DNA from: Syntrophobacter sp963666995
Lineage (GTDB): Bacteria; Desulfobacterota; Syntrophobacteria; Syntrophobacterales; Syntrophobacteraceae
Length of the DNA: 64,000 nt
Reading direction: 5' to 3'
NCBI GenBank assembly: GCA_963666995.1
Contig: OY762941.1
Location: forward strand, 4,898,001-4,962,000
Shown one piece after another: positions 1-8,129 of this stretch (the first letter of the stretch is position 1; each line of letters opens with the position of its first letter). Below the pieces are notes generated by a model. The model was not told the DNA's origin. It worked only from the letters and a program-made list of their open reading frames with translations, and did no database searches. The translations under genes and the position numbers were made by a program.

Positions 1-2213
1 GGGTTGGCACTGGCTTCGAGCAAGATTGACATGAAGCCCTTAGAATCAACCGGCGGCGGCCCTTCCCACGGGACCGCAACGATCCCCTCCCACAGGGCCA
101 GCATCGGGATAGACACTATATTTTCAAGCTGGATAAACCTCCCGGGGACTTCCTCCCTGAAGCCGTCATCCAGATTGAGGATCCACCACTGCATGGGGAC
201 ATTGCAGACGAGCTGTTTGCTCGCCCGTTCCGAAAAGTGGTGTTCATTTCCAAAACTAAACATCTCCTTGACCGATTTCTCATGGCAAAATCGCGTTATG
301 TCATGGAAGGTACGGCAGTTCCTGGCCTTAAACTCGGGGGAATCCGGATCGAGAAGATTGAGCGGGACGATGTACGTGTTGACCTCTTTTAAGATGCGGT
401 GTACGGGACTGCCTTCCATCAGCCCGGGTCGGCGTTCAATCCCATCGAGCAGCGCATCGACCCGCCCGCGGTAAATTTTGAGCCCATCCGCATCAACCGT
501 CACCATTGTTTCGTTTTTCAGGCGCTCCATGGCCCCCTTCACCCCGAAAATGGCAGGGATTCCGAACTCTCTGGCGACATTGGCGAGATGGCCGACAGCG
601 CTCCCCTGTTCGGTTACGATCGCGGCGGACCGGCTGAGCAGGGCCGCCCACCTCGGCAGGGCCTGTTCAGCCACCAGGACGCCCCCCTGAGGGAAAGACA
701 GCGAATCGCTGTTCTTCCTCACTATGTGGACGGGGCCGCACCCAACCCCTGAACCGGCGGTGACTCCAGTGTCGGCGAGCACTTCCCCGTAGACCGCCCC
801 CCGCTCGAAGGACTCCGGCCTCAAAGACGCCCCAGCCGTTTTCAACGGTCTGCACTGGAGAATATAAATCGAACCAAGACGATCCATAGCCCACTCAATG
901 TCCTGCGGAGAACCATAATATTCTTCCAGCCTGAGGGCGATTCCGGCCAGGCTGAGAACCTGTTCGTCCGAGATGGAGGGTTCCCTGCTTCTCTCTTTGA
1001 CAACGTCCAGGCGGCAGACCCCTTCATTCGGATAACAAACGAATTGCCGGCTCTTGTTGTTTATCTCTTTTTCGAGAATCTTCATCTCCGCCGATCTCGC
1101 GACAACGAAGCGATCGGAAGGCCCACTGCCGTCCACCACCGACTTCGGCAAACCCCAGGCCGAATGGATATAGATCGAGCCATCCCTGATGTTCAAAGGG
1201 TTGCAAGAATAAATCACACCGCCCGACTGCGCGTCTACCATGGCCATGCAACCGACACTCATGGCAATTTCTTCATCGAGAATGCCCCTGCTCAACCGGT
1301 ATGAAATCGCGGGCGGGCCGTACTTGCCGGCAACGATTTCCTTGTAAGCCTCGATGAGATTTTCCGCGCTCACATTCAGCTCGGAACGATATTGCCCGGC
1401 GAACGACGTTCCAGGCGCATCCTCCCCCAGGGCGCTGCTTCGCATGGAAACCTTTACGCCGCAGCCGACGTCGGCCTCCAATTCGGCGTAGGCATTTCGA
1501 ACAGCAACCTGCAAATCCTCGGGAACGGTCCCGCGAATAACCAGTTGCTGTATCTCTGAACTTACGGCAAACAACTGATCGATTTTATCCACCGCCGATG
1601 ACTGCAGAATGCGGGCAATTTCGGGCTGCAAGTCGTTGTGTTCGAAAAACCTCTGATACGCGCGGGACGTAATGACGAACCCATGGGGGACCGGAAGCGA
1701 GAGGTGGTTCAATACTTCACCGAGATTCGCCATTTTGCTTCCAACCTGGTCGGCCATGTTCTTGTCGATCATCCTTAGCGGAATGACGTAACGGTCTCCC
1801 TCGAAAGATTTTTGGAACGTGAGTAATCCATTCACGGATTCCTGAATTTCCTTGAACCTCGAATGCAACTCCTCATGCTTTCCCGGAGCGAGCTGATCCA
1901 GGTTCCTGACCATGCGAAAAACATTGACCGATACGGCCGTGCAGTTTGCACGGATGAACGACATCCCGAAGGGACGATCCCCCCTCACGGCCTGTTCCAA
2001 ATCGGACATGATTTCCAGCGCTTTGTTGTTTGCGCTCAAAAGAAGTTTGAAACTGTGATAGCGGGCTTTGAATGCACCGCGCAGGACTTCCACATCCGAC
2101 AGGCGGGCTTCCCTGTTCCTCCTCTTCCAAAATCTCATTTTCTCTGCAAAATCGGAAAGACCAGCCATAAGTCGTTCACTGACCTGCGCATCGCGGTGAT
2201 GCCGAGTGGTCAT
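1..2213 (-). CDS. PEP-synthase-like protein (ATP-grasp + phospho-His domains), cut by the left edge
   Basis: I translated the minus strand from the ATG at 2213; the frame stays open to base 1, about 737 codons, so the C-terminus lies outside the window. Order: a helical N-terminal region of about 140 residues, a pyruvate phosphate dikinase/PEP-synthase type nucleotide-binding domain (GGKSANL-like start reads VGSKMANLGEV, then SMRSSALGEDA and the DIEWA motif), and the swivelling phosphohistidine domain with TEQGSAVGHLANVAREFG, where the His is the likely phosphoryl acceptor. What follows does not resemble the usual PEP/pyruvate TIM barrel but matches the C-terminal part of the paralogue at 14905-17574. 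It follows the receiver gene 2280-2702 in the same reading frame after its stop, 66 bp apart, so the two are probably cotranscribed. No strong ribosome binding site precedes the ATG; the start is moderately sure. A true PEP synthase seems unlikely; substrate unknown. Confidence 0.8.
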   Translation of the reverse strand, partial: MTTRHHRDAQVSERLMAGLSDFAEKMRFWKRRNREARLSDVEVLRGAFKARYHSFKLLLSANNKALEIMSDLEQAVRGDRPFGMSFIRANCTAVSVNVFRMVRNLDQLAPGKHEELHSRFKEIQESVNGLLTFQKSFEGDRYVIPLRMIDKNMADQVGSKMANLGEVLNHLSLPVPHGFVITSRAYQRFFEHNDLQPEIARILQSSAVDKIDQLFAVSSEIQQLVIRGTVPEDLQVAVRNAYAELEADVGCGVKVSMRSSALGEDAPGTSFAGQYRSELNVSAENLIEAYKEIVAGKYGPPAISYRLSRGILDEEIAMSVGCMAMVDAQSGGVIYSCNPLNIRDGSIYIHSAWGLPKSVVDGSGPSDRFVVARSAEMKILEKEINNKSRQFVCYPNEGVCRLDVVKERSREPSISDEQVLSLAGIALRLEEYYGSPQDIEWAMDRLGSIYILQCRPLKTAGASLRPESFERGAVYGEVLADTGVTAGSGVGCGPVHIVRKNSDSLSFPQGGVLVAEQALPRWAALLSRSAAIVTEQGSAVGHLANVAREFGIPAIFGVKGAMERLKNETMVTVDADGLKIYRGRVDALLDGIERRPGLMEGSPVHRILKEVNTYIVPLNLLDPDSPEFKARNCRTFHDITRFCHEKSVKEMFSFGNEHHFSERASKQLVCNVPMQWWILNLDDGFREEVPGRFIQLENIVSIPMLALWEGIVAVPWEGPPPVDSKGFMSILLEASAN

Positions 2214-2279
2214 TGCATTGGATGCCCCGACGGAGCTTTTGGAAGAAGCCGGAATTCGTTGCGGCCGAGTCCGCCTGCG

Positions 2280-2702
2280 TCACTTCAGCGTTGACACTTT
2301 CTCAACCACCTTTTCCATTCGTTTTTCCTGCAGATACTTTTTCTTATAGGCATCCTGAAGCTTGCAGAGCAGTTCATCAATATCCATCGGTTTCATGAGA
2401 TAATCGAAAGCGCCCATCTCCATGCCCTGGATCGCAACCTCCATGTTGGCATGTCCGGTCAGCATGATGACTTCAATAAGGGGATACCGTTTCCTGATTT
2501 CCTTGAGCGTCTCTATGCCGCTCATCACCGGCATTCTCACATCCAAAACCACCACGTCCGCAGGTGCTTCTTCAAGCGCATCCAGAGCCGCTTCACCGCT
2601 TGTGACTCCATTCACGGTGAGATTTCTCTTCCGGAGCCGCTTCACCAGCGTCTCCATGAAGTCGGCCTCATCGTCCACAAGCAGAACACGGAATGAATCC
2701 AC
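2280..2702 (-). CDS. Single-domain response regulator receiver protein
   Basis: A 140-residue CheY-like protein. Acidic pair D10-D11 in VDDEADF, phosphoacceptor D54 in VLDVRMP, Thr in MLTGHAN and Lys in LMKPMDIDEL are all present. There is no output domain, only a short charged tail. The GTG start at 2702 is preceded by AGGAGGAGG at good spacing; longer readings to an ATG at 2828 run back through the promoter at 2764-2789. It probably heads a transcript with the PEP-synthase-like gene downstream. It closely resembles the receiver at 27762-28172 (VDSFRVLLVDDE against MEGFRILVVDDE, both with FDY-MKP-DID), suggesting duplication. The partner kinase is not adjacent. Confidence 0.88.
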   Translation of the reverse strand: MDSFRVLLVDDEADFMETLVKRLRKRNLTVNGVTSGEAALDALEEAPADVVVLDVRMPVMSGIETLKEIRKRYPLIEVIMLTGHANMEVAIQGMEMGAFDYLMKPMDIDELLCKLQDAYKKKYLQEKRMEKVVEKVSTLK

Positions 2703-3030
2703 CGGCTTTTCCTCCTCCTGACGGGTGGCTTTCCACAAAGTGATACTCTTTTGAAAACAAAATATTATACCACATGATGGAATTGTCAAAATAGTCAGTT
2801 GCCGCCCGCCGCGAGAATCCTTCCGCAAATACGCGGCATCTCCGTTTCCTGCCCCGCCTTAACGTGTTTTTGACCGGCCTCACTGTGAAATCCGTCGCGA
2901 TCCGACCGGTTCCGGATCCTTTGCCGCGCGGGCTATTTGTCGCGCTACAGAGCGGGAGTGCGGGATCCCCCCCCGACGCCGGCCGTCCTGACTCCATTCA
3001 CTCGACGCTCGTATCCGGTGTGGGGCCGCC
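2703..3030. other. Intergenic region, no gene seen
   Basis: It holds the AT-rich promoter and leader of the 2280-2702 receiver gene at 2703-2790. The remainder to 3030 is GC-rich with only short overlapping frames lacking ribosome binding sites or recognisable motifs. Confidence 0.5.
2764..2789 (-). promoter_or_regulatory. Sigma-70 promoter, extended -10
   Basis: On the minus strand TGGTATAAT (extended -10 with perfect TATAAT at 2769-2764) is preceded by TTGACA at 2789-2784. The spacer is only 14 bp, short for a pair, but the extended -10 can work with a weak -35. Transcription would begin near 2757, about 55 nt before the GTG of the receiver gene. A partial dyad resembling AAAGTGATACTCTTTT lies in the leader near 2737-2752. 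Confidence 0.55.
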
Positions 3031-3441
3031 CTATGCGCCGTCGGTCCGGTTCGAACCCGCGCGCTCCGGATAGCACCTTGACAGCAGTTCGCGAATCACC
3101 CGCCTCAAGATATCCATGTTGCCGTCCTTTTCAACGAAAGCCCCGGCATCGATGTCATTGCGGTCCCCCTGGGAATTCTCAGCGAGGAACGTATGAATCA
3201 CAACAGGCAGCGCCGGCCTGCATTCGCGGATCCTGTCGAGCAGATCCAAACCGCCGGAGTAAGGCAGGTCCAGATCCAGGATCACAAGGTCCGGAAATGT
3301 CCCGCCGCAAATCATCCCCAGGAGTTCCTCCCCGTTTCCGGCCACATCAACTTCAAAGCCGTCCGAAACCAATTCACGCTGGAGGAATTCCCGAACGTGA
3401 GGGTTGCGATCGCTGGCCAGTATTCGAAATGGTTCTCCCAT
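3031..3441 (-). CDS. Response regulator receiver protein
   Basis: A 136-residue receiver domain starting MGEPFRILASD. The start at 3441 is preceded by AAGGAA seven bases upstream; the longer ATG at 3477 lacks one. D56 in VILDLDLP is the phosphoacceptor and Lys in FVEKDG is present. The first acidic pocket residue is changed: the usual DD is SD here (ASDRNPH). A HTFLAENSQGDRN loop and a short basic tail follow, without an output domain. It stands alone between the receiver/PEP-synthase-like pair and the permease operon, all on the minus strand. Confidence 0.82.
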   Translation of the reverse strand: MGEPFRILASDRNPHVREFLQRELVSDGFEVDVAGNGEELLGMICGGTFPDLVILDLDLPYSGGLDLLDRIRECRPALPVVIHTFLAENSQGDRNDIDAGAFVEKDGNMDILRRVIRELLSRCYPERAGSNRTDGA

Positions 3442-3563
3442 GATCCATTTCCTTGAAAGATGCCGATACGGAAACATGCGCGGCGGGAGATCCCTTACGG
3501 GTGCCCCGCCCTGCTCCGCAAAGCCCGCTGCCCGTCAACCGATCATTCCCGCATTAATGGAAA

Positions 3564-4019
3564 CTACCGTCCGGTCTCGGCAGGTGTTTTCACCAGATAC
3601 ACCGAACAGGGGCTGTATTTAACAACCTGCGAGGCAACGCTCCCCAGTTTGAACCTCGATGATGGGCTGAGGCCGCGGCTGCCCATGATCACCAGATCGA
3701 TTTTTTCATTCTCCGCAAAATCGATGATTGCATCCGGTACGGAGATGGAAGTGAGCACGGTCTTCGAACAGGCTGAACTCACTCCCTCGGCGGAAAGGAC
3801 TTCGCATGCCTGTTTAACCGCCTCACCCGCACGCTTTTCCATGCCGTCCATCGTCCTCTCCCTGCGTGCGGGGGAGATTTCATGATCCTCCATTCCTCCG
3901 ATGAAAGGCACAACGCTTATCACGTAGACCTGAGCGCCCTTGCATTTGACATAATCGATCGCAACCTTCAAAGCCTCCAGGGAATGGAGGGAACCGTCTA
4001 CCGGAACCAAAACCTTCAT
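3564..4019 (-). CDS. Universal stress protein (UspA family)
   Basis: Single Usp domain of about 151 residues. It starts MKVLVPVDGSLHSLEAL, with the family nucleotide-binding motif near the C-terminus as GSRGLSPSSRFKLGSVASQVVKYSPCSVYLVK (here split: G-S-R-G, then GSVAS). AGGAGGTGATC precedes the ATG at 4019; a GTG two codons earlier is possible but would consume the ribosome binding site. It is the last gene of a tight operon after the permease (4754-6007) and membrane protein (4029-4751), 9 bp behind the latter, so it should be controlled by the sigma-54 promoter at 6252-6266. Role beyond stress binding of ATP is not evident. Confidence 0.9.
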   Translation of the reverse strand: MKVLVPVDGSLHSLEALKVAIDYVKCKGAQVYVISVVPFIGGMEDHEISPARRERTMDGMEKRAGEAVKQACEVLSAEGVSSACSKTVLTSISVPDAIIDFAENEKIDLVIMGSRGLSPSSRFKLGSVASQVVKYSPCSVYLVKTPAETGR

Positions 4020-4028
4020 GATCACCTC

Positions 4029-4751
4029 CTACACTTCTTTCCTTATTTTGGCCTTTTTCATACTGAGCCCTATTCCCTCAAACATGTAAAAGATGGCGTA
4101 GCCCCACCACATGGTGTACGCCACATAGAAGATGAGAAGGCCGATCATGGTGAATGCCTTGTCGGAAACTCTCTGCGCATCGATTCTGTAGAAGTTGTAT
4201 GAAGGTTCTATGCCTTTTCTCATCACTTCCAGAACAATATTAGCCTCGTCGACTTTCTTGTCCTTCTGAAGTTCCTTTACAGCCTTGTTCAGAGCGTTCC
4301 ACCAGACGGTCATCGCCTCCTGTTCATTGAACCCGTAACGCGCGGATATTGCTGCGCCGTCATTTTTGTACATTTCATCGCTGTCCTTGAGAACCGTCAG
4401 CAGGGTAGCTCCCAAATTTCCGCTGACGGCCAGTTTTTTGTCCGTCGCGGTTGCCTGGCAGCCCGCCAGAGAAAACATTTTTGCCGCACGTTCAGCCGAT
4501 TCCGGTTTGTCCATGGTGACGGATACGGAAAAACTCTTTCCATCGAAGGCATGGACACCCTCCGTCACCTCGGGGATGAAATAGGACGATCCCTTGGCAA
4601 GTTTATTGAAAAGCTCATCCGAGTACTCCATCCCGTTGATCTTTCCCTTTTGCCCGTTAAAGACCGGCGAAAATATCAGCAGCAACACTCCGCCGAAAAC
4701 CAGCGCCATTATCGCACCCATAGTAAAAGGCCTTTTATGTCTGACCAGCAT
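4029..4751 (-). CDS. Membrane protein with one N-terminal and one C-terminal helix, permease-associated
   Basis: 240 residues. A first hydrophobic helix spans roughly residues 11-30 (MGAIMALVFGGVLLLIFSPVF), followed by an extracytoplasmic domain of about 165 residues with the segment YSDELFNKLAKGSSYFIPEV, and a last helix near 200-225 (FTMIGLLIFYVAYTMWWGYAIFYMF) before a basic tail. I do not recognise a named function. It lies 2 bp behind the TauE/SafE permease stop and 9 bp before the Usp gene, so it is probably a partner subunit or modulator of the permease. Similar proteins are, from memory, found next to TauE permeases in sulfate reducers; this should be treated as inference. Confidence 0.82.
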   Translation of the reverse strand: MLVRHKRPFTMGAIMALVFGGVLLLIFSPVFNGQKGKINGMEYSDELFNKLAKGSSYFIPEVTEGVHAFDGKSFSVSVTMDKPESAERAAKMFSLAGCQATATDKKLAVSGNLGATLLTVLKDSDEMYKNDGAAISARYGFNEQEAMTVWWNALNKAVKELQKDKKVDEANIVLEVMRKGIEPSYNFYRIDAQRVSDKAFTMIGLLIFYVAYTMWWGYAIFYMFEGIGLSMKKAKIRKEV

Positions 4752-4753
4752 CC

Positions 4754-6007
4754 CTAGTCCTCCTCTCTCAGAAGTCCGAGGTTTGCGAAGAACTTACCGA
4801 AAACCCACAGACCAAATGCGGCCACAACCACCCAGAAGACGATGTTCCCGAAGCTTTCGATGCCGTCGATCACGGGTTTGGAGATATTGAACACTTCGAG
4901 TTCGGTCAGCTTTTTCGGTAGAGTCGCCGCACGATTGATGAACCCTGCAATGATCGAAAGAGCGTAAAACCCCCTGATCTGGATGCCTTTGACAACCTTT
5001 GTCGTAAGGGCCCCGACCTGGATGCCGAGAAGCGAACCGATCAGCATTCCCATGGCGAGGGTGTAGAAAACGTAGCCGTAAATCGCATACTGCCCTATCG
5101 CCGCAAGACCCGCCGTGAAGATGATCTGCAAGATGTCCGTACCCACGGTTGTCATGGATGAAACGCCAAAAATGTACACGAACATCGGAAAAGTGATGAA
5201 CCCGCCCCCGACGCCCATGATTGCAGCCATAACACCGACCACGACCCCGCCCAGCGCTACCACGACACCGGAGATCTTCTTTCCCCCCGGTACGAAGTCT
5301 TCATCGAATTGGATCATCGGGGGAAGGTTCATGGACTGCAGTTTTATCGCAAGGGACGGGGTACCGGAAGGAGGTCCGCCGTGCACATCTCCACCGCCCG
5401 TACTCTCTTTCCTCGATCTGAGGAAGTCGATCAGGGCATAGAATCCCAAAAACCCAAGCAAAATGGCGTAGACGGCACTGATAAAGGCTTCACTCAACAG
5501 GGGGTCCTTATTGTATAAGCCTTTGTTCAGTGCGCCGCCGATAAAGGTCCCGCCGCCCGATCCCACCAGGAACGCTATTGCAAGTTTGGTGGAAACATTT
5601 CCGAGTTTCTTGTGCACGGCGGTGCCCATGATGGCCTTGGCGAAAATATGGAAGAGATCGGTGCCCACGGCCAGGATGCCCTTGATCCCCGCCGCCATGA
5701 GAGCCGGGGTGACGATGAATCCGCCGCCGGCGCCGATGCAGCCTGTAATCAGGCCGGCGGCGAGCCCGATCGCCATCGAGACAAGAAAAATCCCCGTCGA
5801 ATAGAAGGCTGGAGCGTAAGCTTCCTTGCCTCCGAGCAGGGACCCGGCCTCAAGGAATGACACGGCAATGATCGGTGAGAGCATAATGAGTAAAATCAAT
5901 AATTTTTTCCTGCTCCTGACGATGGACATCGATGTCTCATAATCCCATCGTGCATGAGCGATAGATGCCGCTTTCAGAAACTCGAACACCTGCCTTGGAC
6001 CATGCAT
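4754..6007 (-). CDS. TauE/SafE family anion permease (candidate sulfate/sulfite transporter)
   Basis: 417 residues from the ATG at 6007, which has GGGAGG eight bases upstream; the frame could extend to 6226 but that stretch has no domain. The N-terminal helix (KKLLILLIMLSPIIAVSF) is followed by the two-fold TauE repeat: GLAAGLITGCIGAGGGFIVTPALMAAGIKGILAVGTDLFHIFAKAIMGT and VVGVMAAIMGVGGGFITFPMFVYIFGVSSMTTVGTDILQIIFTAG, both with the typical G-x-G-G-G and VGTD elements. A cytoplasmic loop of about 60 residues (RSRKESTGGGDVHGG) separates the halves. The family exports or imports sulfite, sulfonates or sulfate; in a sulfate reducer sulfate uptake is a sensible guess. First gene of the operon with 4029-4751 and 3564-4019. 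Confidence 0.88.
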   Translation of the reverse strand: MHGPRQVFEFLKAASIAHARWDYETSMSIVRSRKKLLILLIMLSPIIAVSFLEAGSLLGGKEAYAPAFYSTGIFLVSMAIGLAAGLITGCIGAGGGFIVTPALMAAGIKGILAVGTDLFHIFAKAIMGTAVHKKLGNVSTKLAIAFLVGSGGGTFIGGALNKGLYNKDPLLSEAFISAVYAILLGFLGFYALIDFLRSRKESTGGGDVHGGPPSGTPSLAIKLQSMNLPPMIQFDEDFVPGGKKISGVVVALGGVVVGVMAAIMGVGGGFITFPMFVYIFGVSSMTTVGTDILQIIFTAGLAAIGQYAIYGYVFYTLAMGMLIGSLLGIQVGALTTKVVKGIQIRGFYALSIIAGFINRAATLPKKLTELEVFNISKPVIDGIESFGNIVFWVVVAAFGLWVFGKFFANLGLLREED

Positions 6008-6251
6008 TGCGAAAACCTCCCTGATGTCTGTTGCGAACAAAGGATGCCTGCTGTCTTCTTCCGTGGATGGCCCGGGCTTCACCCTCGCCCCCCGCCTGTC
6101 GGCAATCCGGGTTCCGCCTTTTTTTGCAGGGCGAATTTTCGTCGAGCGTTGAAGCATGTGACCCTGGGTTCCACGATCTTGCTGGGAATCTTTCTCTCGA
6201 TGCCGGAAAGATCCGAATGTGCTCACATCGTGCTTATGTATGAATCATATG

Positions 6252-6266
6252 GCAATCCTTGTGCCA
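6252..6266 (-). promoter_or_regulatory. Sigma-54 (-24/-12) promoter of the permease-usp operon
   Basis: On the minus strand the sequence is TGGCAC-AAGGA-TTGC, an exact match to the consensus TGGCAC-N5-TTGC. It lies about 245 bp before the permease start at 6007, leaving a long leader, and 420 bp from the end of the sigma-54 activator gene 6687-8129. Confidence 0.7.
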
Positions 6267-6450
6267 ATCCGCCTGGTTCGGACTCATTCATGCAACATGT
6301 CGATATCATTACATAGAATGTCACGGTCAAGAGGAGAATGCCCTGCTGTGAGTCTTCGGGGTGTCAGGATTCTTTACAGAGTGTAAAGGTGAGGATGGGT
6401 CGAAGGGAAAAGTGAAAATGAAGTGCAGGGGGATCCTTTTCCACGGGTGC

Positions 6451-6471
6451 CCCGGACACTTGCTGTCCGGG
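6451..6471. promoter_or_regulatory. 21-bp dyad, candidate enhancer site 1
   Basis: Perfect inverted repeat CCCGGACA-N5-TGTCCGGG. It lies about 185 bp upstream of the -24 element at 6266 on the minus strand, a usual distance for a sigma-54 activator site. A second dyad with the same arm and spacer lengths is at 6548-6568. Confidence 0.5.
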
Positions 6472-6547
6472 CGCGAAGCGCAAGAGGTTCAAAGGATGAT
6501 TCTGCAAGGGCAACGAAGGATTTGTCCCCTCCTCCTGTCCTTACGGA

Positions 6548-6568
6548 CCCGGATAACGAGTATCCGGG
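6548..6568. promoter_or_regulatory. 21-bp dyad, candidate enhancer site 2
   Basis: Perfect inverted repeat CCCGGATA-N5-TATCCGGG, differing from the dyad at 6451-6471 by one symmetric base pair. Both could also fold as RNA hairpins, but neither has a T-tract, and the shared consensus CCCGGAYA-N5-TRTCCGGG argues for a protein-binding pair. Confidence 0.5.
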
Positions 6569-6651
6569 CCACCCCCTGGGAGGATTGTCGGGACCGTCGT
6601 CTTGAACATAATTGTTCATAATGCTCGCCTCACCAGCGAAGCATTGAAAAT

Positions 6652-6668
6652 CGATATTTTTAATATCG
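6652..6668 (-). terminator. AT-rich hairpin, possible terminator of the two-component operon
   Basis: Read on the minus strand CGATATT-AAA-AATATCG is followed by ATTTTC. It lies 19 bp after the stop of the regulator gene at 6687. The stem is only seven pairs and AT-rich, so termination strength is doubtful. Confidence 0.4.
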
Positions 6669-6686
6669 GTCAGTCACCAGGTATTG

Positions 6687-8129
6687 TCACTGGCCGGTGT
6701 CGCCGGTAACGGAAGTTTCAAATTTGAGATGGTATTTCTCGATCTTGGAAAGCAGGGTCGGCCGGGAGAGGCCAAGCAGCCTGGCTGCGCGGCTCCGGTT
6801 GCCGCCGGTCAGGTTGAGCGCTTCACTGATCAGTACGCTCGTGAACCGATCCATGATGGAATCGAAGGCGCTGCCTCCTTCCTCAGAAGCCAGGACCCTC
6901 CTCAGCCATTGCCGTATCGCCTCATCAGGCAGTTCGTCTTCCGCCATTTTCGAAGGCGTCTCCGCGCCGACTGCCTTTGCAAAGTCGTCGCTCCCGATCG
7001 GGCATCCCCGACTGAAGATCAGGGCCTTCTTCATGGTATTGGCCAGTTCCCGGACGTTGCCGGGCCATGAATGGCTTGTCAGCATGTCCTTTGTCGCCTC
7101 GGTAATCCCGGGATTATCGATCTCCATTTCTTTCGAGTACCTGGCAAGAAAATACTCCGCGAGCAAAGGAATGTCGTCGGGCCTTTCGCGTAGTGGAGGG
7201 AGCCACAGGGTGACCACTTTGAGCCGGTAGTATAGATCCTCTCTGAAGCGTCCGTCCGCGAGAGCCGATTCCAGATCGCGATTGGTCGCCGCAATGATTC
7301 TGACATCAACGGGAATGGGGTCTCTCCCCCCGAGGCGTTCAATGCTCTTTTCCTGAAGAAGCCGCAGCACCTTGGACTGCACCGAAAAGGGCATGTCCCC
7401 GATTTCATCCAGGAAGACGGTACCTCCATTGGCCTGCTCGATTCGGCCCACCCGCCGATTGACCGCGCCCGTAAAGGCACCCTTCTCGTATCCGAACAGC
7501 TCGCTTTCCAGCAGCGTTTCAGGAATCGCCACGCAATTTATGACAAGAAAGGGCTTGTCGGACCTCTGACCGTGCTGATAGATCGCTCGAGCCGCAAGTT
7601 CCTTTCCCGTCCCGGATTCACCCCTGATGAGCACCGTGGCATCCGTCGAAGCGACCCTTCCGATCGCTTTGTAGACTTCCTGCATGGGCCTGCTTCGCCC
7701 GATAATAGCCTCTTTTGCCGCAGTCTCCGGGATGACGTCCAGTTCCACCCGGGACCTCATGAACCGCCCGGCCTCAATGGCCTGATCGATGAGCACCAGT
7801 ATCTCGGGAATATTGAACGGCTTCAGCACATAATCGAAGGCCCCCATCTTGGTCGCTTCGATGGCCGTCTCCGTCGTGCCGAAAGCCGTCATGATGATGA
7901 CGGGCAGCTTGGGTTCAATCCGGCGAACCGCTTGAAAGGTGTCGAGTCCGCTCATCCCGGGCAGCCTCACGTCCATGATCAGCAGGTCGAGGCGCTCAAT
8001 CGAGCCCACGATCGTGAGGGCCGCCTCTCCGGACGATGCCGCCCTCACGACATGGCCCTCCTGACTGAGAAGCTTCTCGAAACTCTGCCGCAGTTGAGGA
8101 TCATCGTCCACGATCAGGATCGCAGCCAA
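6687..8129 (-). CDS. NtrC-family sigma-54-dependent response regulator
   Basis: 480 residues with the full three-domain layout: receiver (D9-D10, phosphoacceptor D53 in LIMDVRLPGMSG, K in VLKPFN), AAA+ central domain with Walker A GESGTGKE, the canonical GAFTGA loop (GYEKGAFTGAVNRR), Walker B VFLDEIGDM, arginine-finger region REDLYYRL, and a Fis-type helix-turn-helix at the C-terminus (LTGGNRSRAARLLGLSRPTLLSKIEKY). It overlaps the kinase gene 8114-9592 by 16 bp, so the pair is translationally coupled. It activates sigma-54 polymerase after phosphorylation; the closest candidate target is the promoter at 6252-6266 with the dyads at 6451 and 6548. Confidence 0.95.
   Translation of the reverse strand: MAAILIVDDDPQLRQSFEKLLSQEGHVVRAASSGEAALTIVGSIERLDLLIMDVRLPGMSGLDTFQAVRRIEPKLPVIIMTAFGTTETAIEATKMGAFDYVLKPFNIPEILVLIDQAIEAGRFMRSRVELDVIPETAAKEAIIGRSRPMQEVYKAIGRVASTDATVLIRGESGTGKELAARAIYQHGQRSDKPFLVINCVAIPETLLESELFGYEKGAFTGAVNRRVGRIEQANGGTVFLDEIGDMPFSVQSKVLRLLQEKSIERLGGRDPIPVDVRIIAATNRDLESALADGRFREDLYYRLKVVTLWLPPLRERPDDIPLLAEYFLARYSKEMEIDNPGITEATKDMLTSHSWPGNVRELANTMKKALIFSRGCPIGSDDFAKAVGAETPSKMAEDELPDEAIRQWLRRVLASEEGGSAFDSIMDRFTSVLISEALNLTGGNRSRAARLLGLSRPTLLSKIEKYHLKFETSVTGDTGQ

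Larger units (their letters stand above)
6008..6686. other. Regulatory intergenic region before the permease operon
   Basis: 679 bp without a credible gene. It contains the permease leader, the sigma-54 promoter (6252-6266), two matched dyads (6451-6471, 6548-6568), a further perfect dyad TGAACA-TAAT-TGTTCA at 6603-6618 and the AT-rich hairpin at 6652-6668. Confidence 0.6.

Noticed and set aside
2703..2828. Longer start for the receiver gene at 2280 (ATG 2828)
   Set aside because: The extension runs through a promoter-like sequence and has no receiver residues; GTG 2702 has a strong ribosome binding site.
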